From assembly GCA_033977485.1 (NCBI GenBank), contig CM066994.1:43487155-43551154 (forward strand): a DNA stretch of 64,000 nucleotides. Direction: 5' to 3'. The notes beneath the pieces were generated by a model. It was given only the letters and a program-made list of their open reading frames with translations. It searched no databases and was not told the origin of the DNA. Below are positions 1-12,400 of the stretch, piece after piece. The position numbers and the translations under genes were made by a program. The stretch comes from Hydrangea macrophylla (lineage: Eukaryota; Streptophyta; Magnoliopsida; Cornales; Hydrangeaceae). How positions within the stretch are numbered: the stretch's first letter is position 1; each line of letters begins with the position of its first letter.

Positions 1-675
1 TTCGGAAAAGCTACATGATATGTAATGTTTTCAAGTCTTTGCAACGGAAGTGCTCACGCGTAGTACACTTCAACTGGTATGGTTTTGAATCCCCAATTTA
101 GATCTTAAATTTGAATCCCAAATTTAGTTCTTAAATTCTTTGTTAGTTGTATCACATGCGGTGGCATGCGTATCACAGATCATTATCAATGGCATATGGT
201 ACAACTATTAAGCCATTTAGGAACGAAATTTAGAATCCATATTTTGGAAGCACAACCATATCCTAGATAAAATAACAGCTCGTGCATTATTCTAAAGTAA
301 TGCTATGCTTCCCAAATTTTGATTCCAAAATTGGTTCCAAAACGTTTTATCACTTATACCAATTATACCATAGCCAATAAAATGTAGTATCACCGATCAC
401 TATCACATCATATGGTACAAGTGTTAAATCATTTGGGAACCAATTTGAGATTCAAAATTTGAGAAGCATAGCATTATTTATCGATCTAAGCATTAGTTGT
501 ACAACATATCCATTGCATACTTCACATACTTCACTGTCAAGCTGTCATCCCTTTGCAGTTCAATTGATGTTTAGTATCTATTGTTACTATTTTTCAGAAA
601 TTTTTGGCTTTCTTTAGTTTGCAGATCACACAAGGGAGAGAAAATACAGAGGAACTAGTTTTCCTTCATGATTTG
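1..675. repeat. Direct repeat copy A (pairs with 3735-4386)
   Basis: This segment is repeated in the same order about 3.7 kb downstream at 3735-4386. Shared landmarks are CAACGGAAGTGC, ATCACATGCGGT, ATATGGTACAACT and a stretch ending in CTAGTTTTCCTTCATG. Copy A begins at or before the window edge. A partial third copy of the first 80 bases is at 3430-3510. The copies have diverged by many substitutions and small indels, so the duplication is old. No coding capacity is visible; it is probably transposon-derived, since MITE-like segments lie inside both copies. Confidence 0.75.
298..476. mobile_element. MITE, family 'TAATGCTATGC', copy 1
   Basis: Terminal inverted repeats of roughly 40 bp bound the element: the left end reads TAATGCTATGCTTCCCAAAT and the right end is its imperfect reverse complement, ending in AGCATAGCATTA. 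About 100 bp of non-coding AT-rich sequence lies between. Related copies are at 4015-4190 and 49513-49670. It carries no ORF. The superfamily is uncertain because the terminal TAA/TTA could be part of the element or the target duplication. Confidence 0.6.
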
Positions 676-3230
676 TAGTTTGAAAGTAATGGCGTTTAAA
701 GTTTGAAAAAAAAATGCCTTGGACAGTGTGTCGAGCTGTGAGAATTGAGGAGCTGCATGCTTCGTTTAATGTTGTTGAGCATCATCTTTGTCCCAAACAA
801 AAAAGGGACTTTTCGGGTTTACCAAAAATAAAATAAAAAATGCAAGGACTTTAAGTTGAAAAGTGTTCATTATAGGAACCTATTACCGAATGGCCCTTTA
901 TAATATCTACAGTATATCTTATGCAATAAATATGTTCAAAGATATGTAAAACTCATAAAGATGCTTCTCATACAATTGACAAAATGCAAAGCTTTTGTTT
1001 TCATATATTAAGGTAACCTGCTTGGTCAGAAATAAAGTGCTAACAAAAGAAGTGATGCATACAAAATTATCAAATACCCCTAAATATAATTTATGATTTT
1101 AAAAAATCTATTTACCAATGGAAAAAATACATACCTTCCAGTCCATATTTAAAATTTAAAAAAAAAAAAAATAAGCATCATAAAAAATTTTGATTGACTT
1201 TGATAGTGACAACTAAAATTTTTACAAAAAAAAAAAAAAAAAAAAAGATTGTAATGGTCAATTGATAAGTGACTAACGAGGGAAAACAGTTACTCAACTT
1301 ATATAACACAAAAGAGGTCCATGTAAATTTCAATTAATAGTTAAAATGAATCTTGTTTGATAGATCTCCTTCTTTCTTTCTTTTTTTGTAATTTACGGAT
1401 AGATAAATTTTATTGAAAATGAACATTTACGCCATTCCAATTAACCATAGACTATAATTTCTCATGAATGCTTACTCTGAGCACGTCGTTCTCAAATATT
1501 TAAATCATCTCAATCAAACACAGATGAATAATCGCGAGTCAAATTTTATTTGGTCCAAAGAATCGAAAGGTTTACGCCAACCCAATTAACCATACACTAT
1601 AATTTCTCATGAATGTCTTCCCTATACTCTAAGCACATCACCACCACCAACTGACTTGGTGCGGGCTCCCAAAGTAATGTATAGTATTGTATAAAAATCA
1701 CAGCATTTGGATTATATGAGATATACATAATCTGCATTTGGATCCATATTCAGCGTGATGCGGCTCTACTGGCCGAAAAAGAATGCTCACTGCTAGGGAT
1801 ACAATTCAATTCATCTTTCTCTCTCTTTACTGCCGGCGAGAGACTCCTCTTCGCCATGGCTTCTTTCTATTTTCCTTCATTTTCAAGGTCTAAATAAAAA
1901 GATCTCAAAAGCTTCATTACTTTAATGTGGTAGACAAAAGGATAGTCACAGATTCTAAAGGGAGTCCGTTAAAATTAAGAGTAATGATTGGTGCACATAA
2001 AATGTGCACATAAAGATCTGGGTCATTCATTTCGGTGATCCCATGTATGTAGGTACAGGGTACACCAAAATAAATAGCCCAGATCTTTATGTGCACATAG
2101 CATTATCTTAAAATTAAAGGAATTTACTCAAATCCACTTATTCAATAATACTAATCACTTCCATTTAAAACCATCGCTTAGTAAGGCTTTTCCACAATCT
2201 CATGGATAAGTCGGGTTTTCATCTTTACAAGTATGCATACATATTACATATATATACATACAGACCCATGAGTATTTGCAAATTGTAAAAATGTAGATAA
2301 AGAAAACAAAATGCAAATCACTTGTATAAAAACTTATATCTACACATACAGTCAAGTGGTGTTCTGATTAGCCTTCACGAGGCTAAACTCAATCCTTCAA
2401 AATTTTGATTTTTCATTTAAAAAAAAAATTCTACCCAAGTCTCTGCGGTTTCAATGAAACCGCGTTAAAAGGTTTCGGGCACTACTGATTTTTCAAAAAA
2501 ATATAAAAGAAAAACCAATTTCTTTGTAGTTCAGAAAAATAGCACTTTTTGTCTTTAATTCTTAAAGTGAAGATACTTAAATTTATAATAGGCTAGATGA
2601 TATTTGGCGACTAAGAATATGATCCTTATTTATGGCAGAAGAAAATAAGAAATTGTCTTAAAATTGTTAGACACCTAAGTAGAATTGGAACATCGGATCA
2701 GTAGCCTCTTTAACAAATCATGGGTTAAAGAGCGGATCTCGCTCTGTTTAAGGTGTTTCGCGGCTCTAGCCCAAAGTGTGCAAGCAGTTTGTACATATCA
2801 CGCCTTCTCCAGGATAAAACAGTCCAGAATCTTCTCTGTCTCAAATTTTTCTTTACACCAAAAAAACTTACCTTTCAGATATAGTTGCTTGATATTAAAA
2901 ATTTGGGAAAAGACCCTTTCTATTCTGGCTTAGAGCAGGACGACATGTAAATGAGAAACACGCGATACAACATCTAAATGAGAAACACACAGTCAGTTCA
3001 AATTGTGCCACAGTTTTAATAAATATGTTGTGGCAACCAGATATTTGTTCCAGGAAAATTCTAAAATACATTCTACTGGTTTGATTACTTTGGGATATAT
3101 GATACATTCTTAAATTTAACCACTTTTTGTCAAATAAGATTTTAATTGTGTGGCTATTAGAGTATCGCACGTAAAGTGGCACTTTTTTTATGCAAAAATT
3201 AATCTATTTGTAACCTTCAATAGCAGTCAC
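671..3230. other. Non-coding AT-rich interval
   Basis: No supportable gene. It holds several poly-A runs, for example near 1155-1170 and 1225-1246, a (CTTT)n-like stretch near 1370, and the inverted-repeat element at 1982-2106. Short ORFs at 2685-2933 (+) and 2895-3182 (-) have no recognisable motifs and look like chance. Confidence 0.6.
1982..2106. mobile_element. Foldback/MITE-like element
   Basis: A perfect 19-bp inverted repeat, GTGCACATAAAGATCTGGG at 2004-2022 and its complement at 2078-2096, encloses about 55 bp. Outer sequence (TAATGATTGGTGCACAT on the left, ATGTGCACATAGCATTA on the right) extends the pairing imperfectly. The size and lack of coding capacity suit a small MITE. No clear target duplication is visible. 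Confidence 0.5.
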
Positions 3231-3735
3231 AATTTTCGGTCCTAAAAATATTGTAATTAGGTCTGAAGTGTAGTAATGAATAGTGATCACAAGTGCTATA
3301 CTTATGGGGTCCTAACAAGTTGAAAAGGAATCCCAAATGGTTGTAAAGTGGTTCCAGTATATATGTTGTATTTTGATCATAATGTGTTGTAATGATATGA
3401 GTTTTTCTTGGTGAAACGTGCTAGATTTATGTTCTGAAAAACTACATGATCCGTAAAGTTTCTGAGTCTTCGCAACGGAGTGCCCCAGCTTAGTTTACTT
3501 CAATCCTATGGTTTTAAAATCGGCCCAAAATTTGCCAATGTTTGGAGCTTTTTTACTAAAGATCTAACACGTTGTAATCAGGTCCCAACAAGTTGTAAAG
3601 TGGTCTCAAATAGTTGTAAATAAGGTCCTAGTATGTTGTATTTTGGTCCTAATGTGTAGTAAGGTTTCCTCAAAAATTTGTAATATAGTCCCAAAATGTT
3701 GTTATTTCTCATGTAATATGGGTTTTTCTCGGAGA
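3230..3735. repeat. Tandem-like repeat of 'GTTGTAA' rich units
   Basis: Two tandem units of roughly 300 bp (about 3240-3510 and 3560-3810) share phrases such as TCCCAACAAGTTGTAAAGTGG, 'TATGTTGTATTTTGGTC' and 'GAGAAACGTGC(C/T)AGATTT'. The second unit leads into direct repeat copy B. No coding evidence. Confidence 0.5.
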
Positions 3736-4386
3736 AACGTGCCAGATTTTTGAGTCTTTTCAACGGAAGTGCCCAGGCGTAGTATACTTCAACCAATATG
3801 ATTTTGAATCCCCAATTTAGCTTTTATTTGAATCCCAATTTTAATTCTTAAATTTTTTATTAGTTGTATCACATGCGGTAGCATGCATATCACAAATAAT
3901 TATCAACGGTATATGGTACAACTGTTAAGCCATTTAGGAATGAAATTTACGATCCATATTTAGGAAGCACAACGTTATTCTAGATAAAATAGCAGCTCAT
4001 GTATTATTCTAGAGTAATGCTATGCTTCCCCAATTTTGATTCCAAAATTGGTTCCCATATGCTTTATCACTTATAGCAATTATACCACATCTAATAAATT
4101 GTATCACCGGTCACTATCACATCAGATGGTACAAGTGTTAAACAATTTGGGAGCCAATTTAAGATTTAAAATTTGGGAAGTATAGCATTATTTATGGATA
4201 TAAGCATTAGAGGTACAGCATATCCTTTGCATACTCCACATACTTCACTGTCAAGCTGTCATCCCTTTGCAGTTCAATCGATGTTTTTAGTATCTATTGT
4301 TGCTATTTTTCATAACTTTTTGGCTTTGTTTAGTTTGCAGATCACACAAGGGAGAGAAAATACAGAGGAACTAGTTTTCCTTCATG
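3735..4386. repeat. Direct repeat copy B (pairs with 1-675)
   Basis: Second copy of the segment at 1-675, in the same orientation, including MITE copy 2 at 4015-4190. It ends at CTAGTTTTCCTTCATG, after which the copies differ. Here the sequence continues to a stretch ending near 4603 in ACCAAACAAAGC that resembles the right end of the foldback family at 21492-22235, so copy A seems to have lost that right half. Confidence 0.7.
4015..4190. mobile_element. MITE, family 'TAATGCTATGC', copy 2
   Basis: Same termini as the copy at 298-476. It sits at the equivalent place in the direct repeat, so it was inserted before the duplication rather than moving independently. Confidence 0.6.
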
Positions 4387-4390
4387 GTTA

Positions 4391-4772
4391 AATAACATTA
4401 AAATTAATAAATTTCAAAATATAATTGTAAAGAAAAAAGGAAGCCAAATGACTTACAAAATTCAAAATGTTAAATTATTTTCTCTTAACTTATTGCTTTT
4501 CCTTTCTATTTTCTTTATTGCTTTTCTTAGTATCCAAAGGAAAAAAGTTTTCCTCTGTTTTCTTTTCTTTCTCTCAGCTAAATTCATCAACCAAACAAAG
4601 CATTAAACGATAGGGCTAAGATCGGGACCGCAAGCTCCACTAGCAGCCATCTTGTCAGCAGCTAAGATCGGGACCAGAAACTATTTTTATTATTTTTGTA
4701 TAAAAAGGAAAACAAAATACCGTGGTGAGGGATTGCAGGCATCATTCTCACTCTCACCATTTAGTTTTTCCT
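4391..4772. other. Upstream region of the lectin gene
   Basis: Non-coding. The left two thirds carries the right half of a MITE-like repeat ending near 4603. The phrase GCTAAGATCGGGACC occurs twice (about 4614 and 4661) as a short direct repeat. The basal promoter elements follow at 4773-4850. Confidence 0.5.
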
Positions 4773-4780
4773 TATAAATA
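4773..4780 (+). promoter_or_regulatory. TATA box of the lectin gene
   Basis: TATAAATA lies 70 bases before the ATG at 4850, in a CTCACTCTCACCATTTAG context. A plant TATA box normally lies about 30 bases before the transcription start, so a start near 4805-4812 and a 5' UTR of about 40 nt are expected. Confidence 0.6.
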
Positions 4781-4828
4781 GCATTAGAACCATACCACTA
4801 GATAGCTAAGAGTTGATAAAAAAAAACT

Positions 4829-4850
4829 GAGAGAGAGAGAGAGAGAGAGA
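4829..4850 (+). repeat. (GA)11 microsatellite abutting the start codon
   Basis: Eleven GA units run directly into the A of the ATG at 4850, so most of the predicted 5' UTR is GA repeat. GA repeats in plant 5' UTRs and promoters are bound by BBR/BPC (GAGA-binding) factors. A regulatory role here is inference. Confidence 0.8.
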
Positions 4851-6268
4851 TGTCTTCTTTGCCAAGATTTGTGGTGTTCAAATCATTACCCAACCAAAAA
4901 TACTTGCGTTACATACATGAGGAGGATGGGGAGATCACCAAAGGGTTACTACAATTCTCGGGAGAGGAGGTTGTGAGCCCGGACGTAAAGTATGAAGTGG
5001 AGAAGGCAAAGAGTGGGAAGCCAGGACTGGTGCACATAAGATGCTGTTACAACAACAAATACTGGGTAAGACAGTCTAATAATTCCTTTTGGATTGCTGC
5101 AGGGGCTGACGAACCAGAGGAAGACCAATCCAAATGGTCATGTACGTTGTTTGAGCCACTCTACGCAGATGATCATGGTGATAATATGTTCCGATTTACC
5201 CACGTCCAGTCCGGACGTTGGGCATACTTATGGAGGACTGCACGCCCCACTACAGATTGCTTGTACTTACCATCACAACCACAGGCAGGCGGCTTATTCA
5301 ATGTCGTCGAAGTTATCGACTGGGAATCGCTGTTGGTACTGCCCAAATACATCACCTTTAAGGGAGATAATGGGCAATACCTTAGCAACAACTATGTTGT
5401 AAAAACCGACGATATTCCACGGTTCCTTTCTTCTTCTCGTGATCCAGGAGCGGCATACGAGATCTTCCCCACTGGCGATGGAAGCATTCGCATAAAGTCA
5501 GATTACAATGGCAAATTCTGGATTGCAGATCGTGATTACGTTATAGCTAATATCTCAGATGATACCAGCAATAAAAACCCTCTCACGTTATTCTGGCCGA
5601 TCAAAGTTGACAACAATGTCATTGCTCTCCGCAGCTTGGGTAACAATAATATCTGTCAGAGATTCACTGATTTGAAGTTTCCGGTAACCAACGGTCTCTT
5701 CCCCAATGTCTCTACCATTTCCAACCAGGCACGCATGGAGGTGGAAGAGCTTGTTAAATCAAGAGAGATCAGTAATGTCAATTTTCGTCTCACGGGCGCC
5801 AGAATCTATGAGCAGAACATCACCACATTGGCGACTGCACATGGCAGTAGCATCTCCTCAGCCTCCTACACTATGCCCATAAAGTTATCACATCCAGCGA
5901 TTAAGACCAGTACTTGGGATACTAGCCTTTCATTGAAGTTGGGTTTCAAATTCACCTTCGAATCAGGCATTCCATACATCGCAGATCACAACAAGGTTGA
6001 AATTTCGGGTGATCAGTTTGCAGGGACATACCAGTGGGGAGAAACTATTACCTCAACAACTGTATTGGAGCCCACGTTCCCTACAATTGTTGTACCGCCA
6101 ATGACTAGTGTGAAGGTGAATCTAGTGGCGACTAAAGGTTCATTCGACGTTCCCTTCTCATACACTCAGCGTGATGTTCTTACTAATGGCCAGGACCGCA
6201 CCTACAACAAAGATGATGGCATTTACACTGGCAGCAACTACTACAACTATAGGATGGACACTGAATAA
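4850..6268 (+). CDS. Amaranthin-like lectin with C-terminal aerolysin-like region
   Basis: A complete intronless ORF of 472 residues. Residues about 5-150 and 157-295 are two agglutinin (amaranthin-type beta-trefoil) domains. Both open with the same pattern (LPRFVVFKS and LPKYITFKG) followed by a YL motif, and both have an FWIA strand. Residues about 300-465, from REISNVNFRL to the end, are rich in Ser/Thr and alternating beta strands. They match the aerolysin-like pore-forming module found in many plant amaranthin chimeras. There is no signal peptide, so a nucleocytoplasmic protein is expected, as for other plant amaranthin-like lectins. Amaranthin domains bind GalNAc-type glycans; stress or defence roles are proposed for the family. 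The ATG follows a TATA box and (GA)11 and is the first in frame. Two adjacent stops (TAA TAG) end it. No frameshift or truncation is seen. Glycan specificity and pore formation cannot be read from sequence. Confidence 0.93.
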   Translation: MSSLPRFVVFKSLPNQKYLRYIHEEDGEITKGLLQFSGEEVVSPDVKYEVEKAKSGKPGLVHIRCCYNNKYWVRQSNNSFWIAAGADEPEEDQSKWSCTLFEPLYADDHGDNMFRFTHVQSGRWAYLWRTARPTTDCLYLPSQPQAGGLFNVVEVIDWESLLVLPKYITFKGDNGQYLSNNYVVKTDDIPRFLSSSRDPGAAYEIFPTGDGSIRIKSDYNGKFWIADRDYVIANISDDTSNKNPLTLFWPIKVDNNVIALRSLGNNNICQRFTDLKFPVTNGLFPNVSTISNQARMEVEELVKSREISNVNFRLTGARIYEQNITTLATAHGSSISSASYTMPIKLSHPAIKTSTWDTSLSLKLGFKFTFESGIPYIADHNKVEISGDQFAGTYQWGETITSTTVLEPTFPTIVVPPMTSVKVNLVATKGSFDVPFSYTQRDVLTNGQDRTYNKDDGIYTGSNYYNYRMDTE

Positions 6269-6518
6269 TAGATGTTTGTGGGTAGCATCTCTGGAAACCC
6301 TTACGAGACTCCACTCGTCCACTAGGGTAACCTAGGGGTTTAAAAGGCTTATTGCATGTGCTAAATGCAATCGCGTTCCCAGCGACATTGGCATTTTTCT
6401 TTTTGTGTTTGTTTCTAGTCTTCATTTTGTTGTACAATAATATCGTTGAAGCCTATAATAAGATTATCTATGATAATCAAATTGTGTTTCCATTTACCTT
6501 GGGATTTCTAATTGAGAT

Positions 6519-6522
<4 letters not shown>

Positions 6523-6582
<60 letters not shown>
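6523..6582. repeat. (CT)30 microsatellite
   Basis: About thirty uninterrupted CT units, 250 bases after the lectin stop codon. Length polymorphism between individuals is likely. Confidence 0.95.
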
Positions 6583-6585
<3 letters not shown>

Positions 6586-7367
6586 TCTTGAATCACTGAT
6601 CTTGTCTTCTTCTCAGTGACAGCTTGCTCTAATCGGAACAATCACTTCTAAGTAAAATATCTTTATTCTTTTGGGCAGGAGAGAAAAAGAGAGGTTGATA
6701 ATGCTAGTGGGAGGAGTCGCCTTTGTGGCTGGTTTCTAGTATTTTGTAGTAATTATTTTCATGTGGCACTACATTCATCCTAAATGTTATAAACTTTTTT
6801 GTTGTTGTCTCTCTCAAACTTTCAATAGCATTTGAAGCATAAGGCATGAAGCACAGGAAAGTGCTATAGAACATTAGTATGGCCGAGACGAATCCGGGAA
6901 TCTAGTCTAGGGGCGAAGACATAAGGGGGTTCGGGAGCAGCGGCGCAGTGCTCTCCAAAAAAAAAAAATTGGAGTCTATTTATAAATTTTTGATAATGAG
7001 ATAAATACAAACTATTTGAATCAACAAAATATAGTGTCACTTATACAAAAAAAAACTTGGTATGAGATGGAGCAATTCAAGAGTTGAGTGCGTACCAAGG
7101 CACCCACTTGTGCCTTAGTGGCCCCGGGGTGAAGACAAATATACATGAACAGTAAAAAACATGGGGTTGAACAATTTGTAAATTAAATTTGCAATTTACA
7201 TTTATATAGACACACCAAACTTCTTCAAAAATTACATTTACACATCAGTTTTTTTTTTTTTTAAATCTAATGGAAGGCGAGCTTAATAATTTTGAAAAAA
7301 TTTAGGGGGCGAGTGTATATACTTAACGTATATTTCCGAATAATACTAGTATAATCTAGGGGAACGG

Positions 7368-7393
7368 TCCCCCCCACCCACCCCCCCCCCCCC
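7368..7393. repeat. Poly-C tract
   Basis: A run of C interrupted only by two ACCC steps. Its G-rich complement could form a G-quadruplex; the length may also be affected by sequencing error. Confidence 0.8.
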
Positions 7394-9479
7394 TTCCTTA
7401 GATCCATCCTTGAGTATGGTCGGAATTTAACACAGTAAACTTTGGCGACACAACTAACTTTTAGGCATGTTCGTCGAAACCTAAATTATGGAAAAATAAT
7501 TTACTGTAATTTACCCAAGCCCATAACAAATTGAGTTCACTCAAAACTTAAACCCAAATTGAACCAATTACATCCTTGAGTTTATTAATAAATTTGGGTT
7601 AAGGATTGGATATTCATTTTAGATTTAGGCTTCTCTGTTATGTATAGTATGGATTTGGTTTGGTAAGTTTCAGTAAGAGCTAGTTTTAACTAAAATTTGA
7701 GTAACGGTTGGAGGTGGTCATTGACTTCTTAGTGCTTATGTGGAGTTTCTCATGTGCAAATATGAGGTGAAGGAAATTTCGCTTTATAGGCAGTTAATTT
7801 TGTTTCAAAAAATCAGTTCTAGGAATTCCATGAAGTACCCGTCAATCAATCTTCTTTGAGGTAATATTTTGATGCTTCCATTTTATTTTATTTTTAATTT
7901 GTTTAGCTTAAGTTGAAAACATTTTGATTTATGGATGGGATAATTTGGTGCTTTTATGTGTACAATAAATAACTTCTATCTTCAACGCATTTAATTACCA
8001 GTTAATTAATTGATACCAATTCAAGTGAAGCATGGGCTGTTTAATTAAAGTTCGGAGAATTTAGTGATAAGTCCAGTATGTCATTCTATTTTAGTTAGGG
8101 ACAATTACAGTTTGATGCGGCCAAGCCTCCACCACCATGCACGAACCCATGTCAACATAATCTACATCCTCAAGCAAGCCTTTCTAACTGTTTGCACCAA
8201 AAAATATATATTTTTTAAAGTTAAAATTTATATAAGGTCGAATGTGATCTTTCATTTGGATATATAGACCAATTATGCAAATTAAAGATCAAGTGACGAT
8301 TCAAAGTTGGCAGAGCCAAATAAATTTCAAAATTGGACTATTCACGTCTATTCAAACTGACCAATGTATGGGATCATAGCCCGATTACAAGCACTACTTT
8401 AATCAGTGTGCATCGGACTGTTGAAGCACGGGTAATATGGTGGGTCACCCCACTTTATTATAATTGTCACTTTACCATTTTGTAATTTTAGTTCATTCAG
8501 TAGTTACACATTAAATCGGGCAAAAATCTATTGCTATTACAGCCCGATGCCACTTTAGGTAGCAACATATAATTCTGCCACTTGGGATAGGTGGGCCCAT
8601 TTCAATCACATTCTATTTGCTAGTAGTTTGTGCGGGCGTGTTAGAGTCAAACGGTCTCGTGTGTGTGCAGACTAATTTTTTATACGCTTGTGTGAGTGAT
8701 ACACAAGGCTTTATGATCTGACTTCTAACGGGTGATTGTGTGTGATGAGTAGGAAAGTACCCTCACCAAAAAATCTCTTGGCAGTACTGAAGCGCACAAA
8801 CCAAATAGTGCGAGTTTACTAAGTAAACAATCACAAACGAATAACAATAAAATACGGATATTTTATTAATTATTTGAAAAATAAAACATAGACCAAAGAA
8901 CAAGATCAGAACATGCTCTGATTGTTCAGAAGAACGAAAAGAAAATAACAAAGAGGCAAGACCTATTTGCTATGAATGCTATAGATGCGAAATAACAAGA
9001 ACTCAAAGGTTTGGATGCTTTGAATGCAGTGTATGAATGCTGTTGAGTGCTGTTTTTCGAGATGATACAGAGTCCTTTGCACGGTTGGTCTGCCTCTATA
9101 TTTATAGCGGCCATGAACAATCTTGATAAGGCAAGGACTCCTTGACTTGCGCTCCAAGGAGGTTGATTGATTGTAGAATCCTTCCAATCTCCAATCCATG
9201 CCTTATCTGAACCCTGATTGAATCAATCCCTATATTTTAGGGATTATTAGTCTTCCATATCAACTGGACGTGATCAGATTCATTTCCCAAATGGACTCTA
9301 TTTTCTTAAAATCTGGATGACATCACCATGACAGCTAAGAGTGGAATACCTTCACCATCTGGCTCATCGGACTCTCCTAATCACATCTTCTAGCCAGATC
9401 GGGCTTGCAGCTTCCACTACTTATCATGCTTTCTGACTGTCATGCCCGATGATCGTCTTACGAACACTTATAACCAATC

Positions 9480-9484
9480 GAGCT
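9480..9484. repeat. Target site duplication GAGCT (left)
   Basis: GAGCT immediately precedes the TG start of the 3.9-kb solo LTR and recurs exactly at 13408-13412. Confidence 0.85.
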
Positions 9485-12400
9485 TGTAATACCCGTAAAA
9501 TTCCCGTATTTTACTCGTATTATTCCAGTGTTTTAAATTTCGTAATTCCAGAACCTGATTAACACACGTTCGTAATTATTTATTAATTCCTCGGACTGTT
9601 AAATCGAACCTCGGACTGACAATGCACGCAAACCCGTAAAATCTATACTTATACTGGACTGCATTGCACGTAGAATTGAGCGACGACTAAACCGACATTT
9701 ATGGAAACTTCGGTACACATGGAATCTTTCCCTAAATACCTAGTGTACTACCCCACCCCCTATTACCCTTTGGACACCTACATTACCCAATTAAACCCCA
9801 CATAACCCGCCGGACCATACACACACCCCCAAACCGCCGGCCTCACTATTCCCTCCCCCAAGACACCATCCAATCTAATGTCCTCTCCATCTCTATCAAA
9901 TGGATTACAATCTGTGTGTATGTATACCCTTGTGTGTATATATATCAAGGGCTGGTTAGGATTGAGAGGGGAGAGGCAGAGAGAGAGAAAGAGCTTACCA
10001 GAGAAAGAGTCGCCGGAGATAGAGGAAGAAAAAGAAGACCCGAGACCCCCACAGGTGAACCCCCACTCCCTGCTTATTTCAGTACACTCACACACCCTCC
10101 CTGAACCCCCATGCACGCCCAAACAGAGCCTAAGGCTCTCATTACTCCAGAATCACCATTGAAGCCCCCTCGCCGGAGCTCACTTTCTCAAACATCACTA
10201 GGGTCCCTAAATATGGTACTAAACAGACCCACTAGGTCTCGGAATGACCCCCCATGAATGGCCTGAAGTCTAAACCACGTTTGGCCGGACATGCAGGCCA
10301 CTATCGTCTTTTTAACCCGAAAGAATAATGGGTTCGTAAGAATCCAAAACGAATAAACCTAGTTACCATCCTCTAGTATGCGATAGAGGGTCCCAAACCG
10401 AGTCTTTTGGCGTTGGATTGAACAATTTACATGGAGAAATGAAGAAGATATGCCCATTTTTGGTTTTCCGGCGAAATCGCGCCTCGCCGGCGGCGGGCTA
10501 GACACCGGAGAAGAAGACCGGAACCCTAGCGCATTAAACGCTTGTACCCTGAGCTCAAACCATTGTACATACCCGTTTGTATAAAGGGTTATATCGTTTT
10601 AAATAAACGGGTCGGGTCGTTTAAAAATAACCCGAAAGTCATTTAATGAAACGGCGCCGTTTCATCTCGGATCCAACCGTATTTGGTTGGGTCTGGTTCG
10701 GATCAACGGATCGAGTTAGTATGTGAGTGGATGTGGATCCGGGTTTGGTTCAAGTTTCAGTTCGGGTTTAGTCTATATTGGGTGTACGGGTTGGATCCTT
10801 TACTTAGTATATTTGGGTAATCCGATTAGAATCGGGTTGACCCGCGAGTTTTGACCTTGGACTCTATTGAGTCTGTAAATGGATAACCCATGAGCACATG
10901 GTTCGGATCTGGGCTGACCCACGGGTCATTGTTTTTCATAATTAATTGTTAATTAATATGTTAATCCTAATTAAGGTTTTATTAAACAGTTTTATATTAT
11001 TAATTATTCTGTTAATTATGATTAGTGTGTTAATAGTCTGTCTTAATAAGGATTAGTATATATTAACTTAGATTAGTATATATTAATCAAGATTTAGTGT
11101 ATAAATATATTACTTATGATATATTTAGTATTATAAATAATTATAAATGACTTTTAAATTATTTTAAATATCTAAAATAATTTCAATAATGATATAAATT
11201 ATATCTTAATAAATGGTAATATTATTTTTATAATAACCTTATATTATGAAAATATGGAATTGTCATTTTATGGTATACTTGTTATGTATTAGTTTAAATA
11301 AATAATAAGTAAATATTATTTTATTTAAAATAATTAGGTAATAAATACCTAATGACCATTTTCAAGTATAGGAAAATTATATTAAATTTTCCTAAGGTCT
11401 AGTGCCTCTATATTGTAAAATATTATTTACAAAACCCTAGCTTTAATATTTTAATAATTATTAATTTCTTATAAAATATCCGTTTGGTTATATTTAATTA
11501 TTTAAAATACCAAACGAGTTCCGAAAATTATGGGAAAAATACTACTAGCCTAATTTAAGGCCTAGTATTTAATAAAAATATTTATAAGGGCCCAATGTCT
11601 TCCTAAATCATATTTTTGTAATTATGGGATCCCACAGTCTATTATTAGACGATTTAAACTTCAGAAATTCATAATAAATGAACCGTAGCTCAGAAAAATA
11701 CGCGGTCAGTTCCCAGAGTCTTAGAATAATGTCTAGAACACCCCCTTAAAGTTTGGTGACCTTTTGACACGGTCAAAAATACAGCTTATCTTTAGGGCCC
11801 AAACTGGTATAGAAAACCCAGCCTTTTATGCGACGGGCTCCGATTTGAGTCTAGTCAATGGCGTTAGACTCAGAATGATGTCCAGATCATCATGTTGAGG
11901 TTTAGAGACCCACCCGGCACAATTACCATTATGCCCCTGATTTTAGTAAGCTTATTGATCAATGTTCTATATAATCTTAATGCTTTGTAGGAACCGCTAC
12001 GCTTAATTTCACGCACCCGCATCAAGGTGAGTCGTCCTAACTCACTTGGTATATTATAGAATTATTCTTTGATCATATATGTATGTCGAGTACGTCCTGT
12101 GCGGACGATACTGATAAGTATTAGTTATATGAACATTGAGATTGTCTCTTATATAATGAACGCATGTTAGTTTACTATACTCCATGCTTAGTTAATGATC
12201 GCTGATATTCTTGTTATCAAGATTTCTGTTTCTATAGGCACATGAACATTCATATGAACATAGTCGAGTCATGATGTCAATGTTGACGTCCGCATGGTTA
12301 GTCACGGGGACTAACCCAATCATATCATTATATACATTGAGTGGACCGCAGTGGTCTGAATGGTACAGTCAAGTAAATGGGAACAACAATGAAACTGCTA

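Larger units (their letters stand above)
6269..8740. other. Intergenic region without a gene
   Basis: Holds the 3' flank of the lectin gene, the (CT)30 tract at 6523-6582, a C-rich tract at 7368-7393 and AT-rich unique sequence. The ORFs at 6352-6591 (+, mostly repeated Ser-Leu encoded by the CT tract) and 8064-8267 (+) have no family features. I see no RNA gene. Confidence 0.6.

Noticed and set aside
7368..7393. Telomere-like or i-motif array
   Set aside because: It is a simple poly-C run with two A interruptions, not CCCTAAA repeats.
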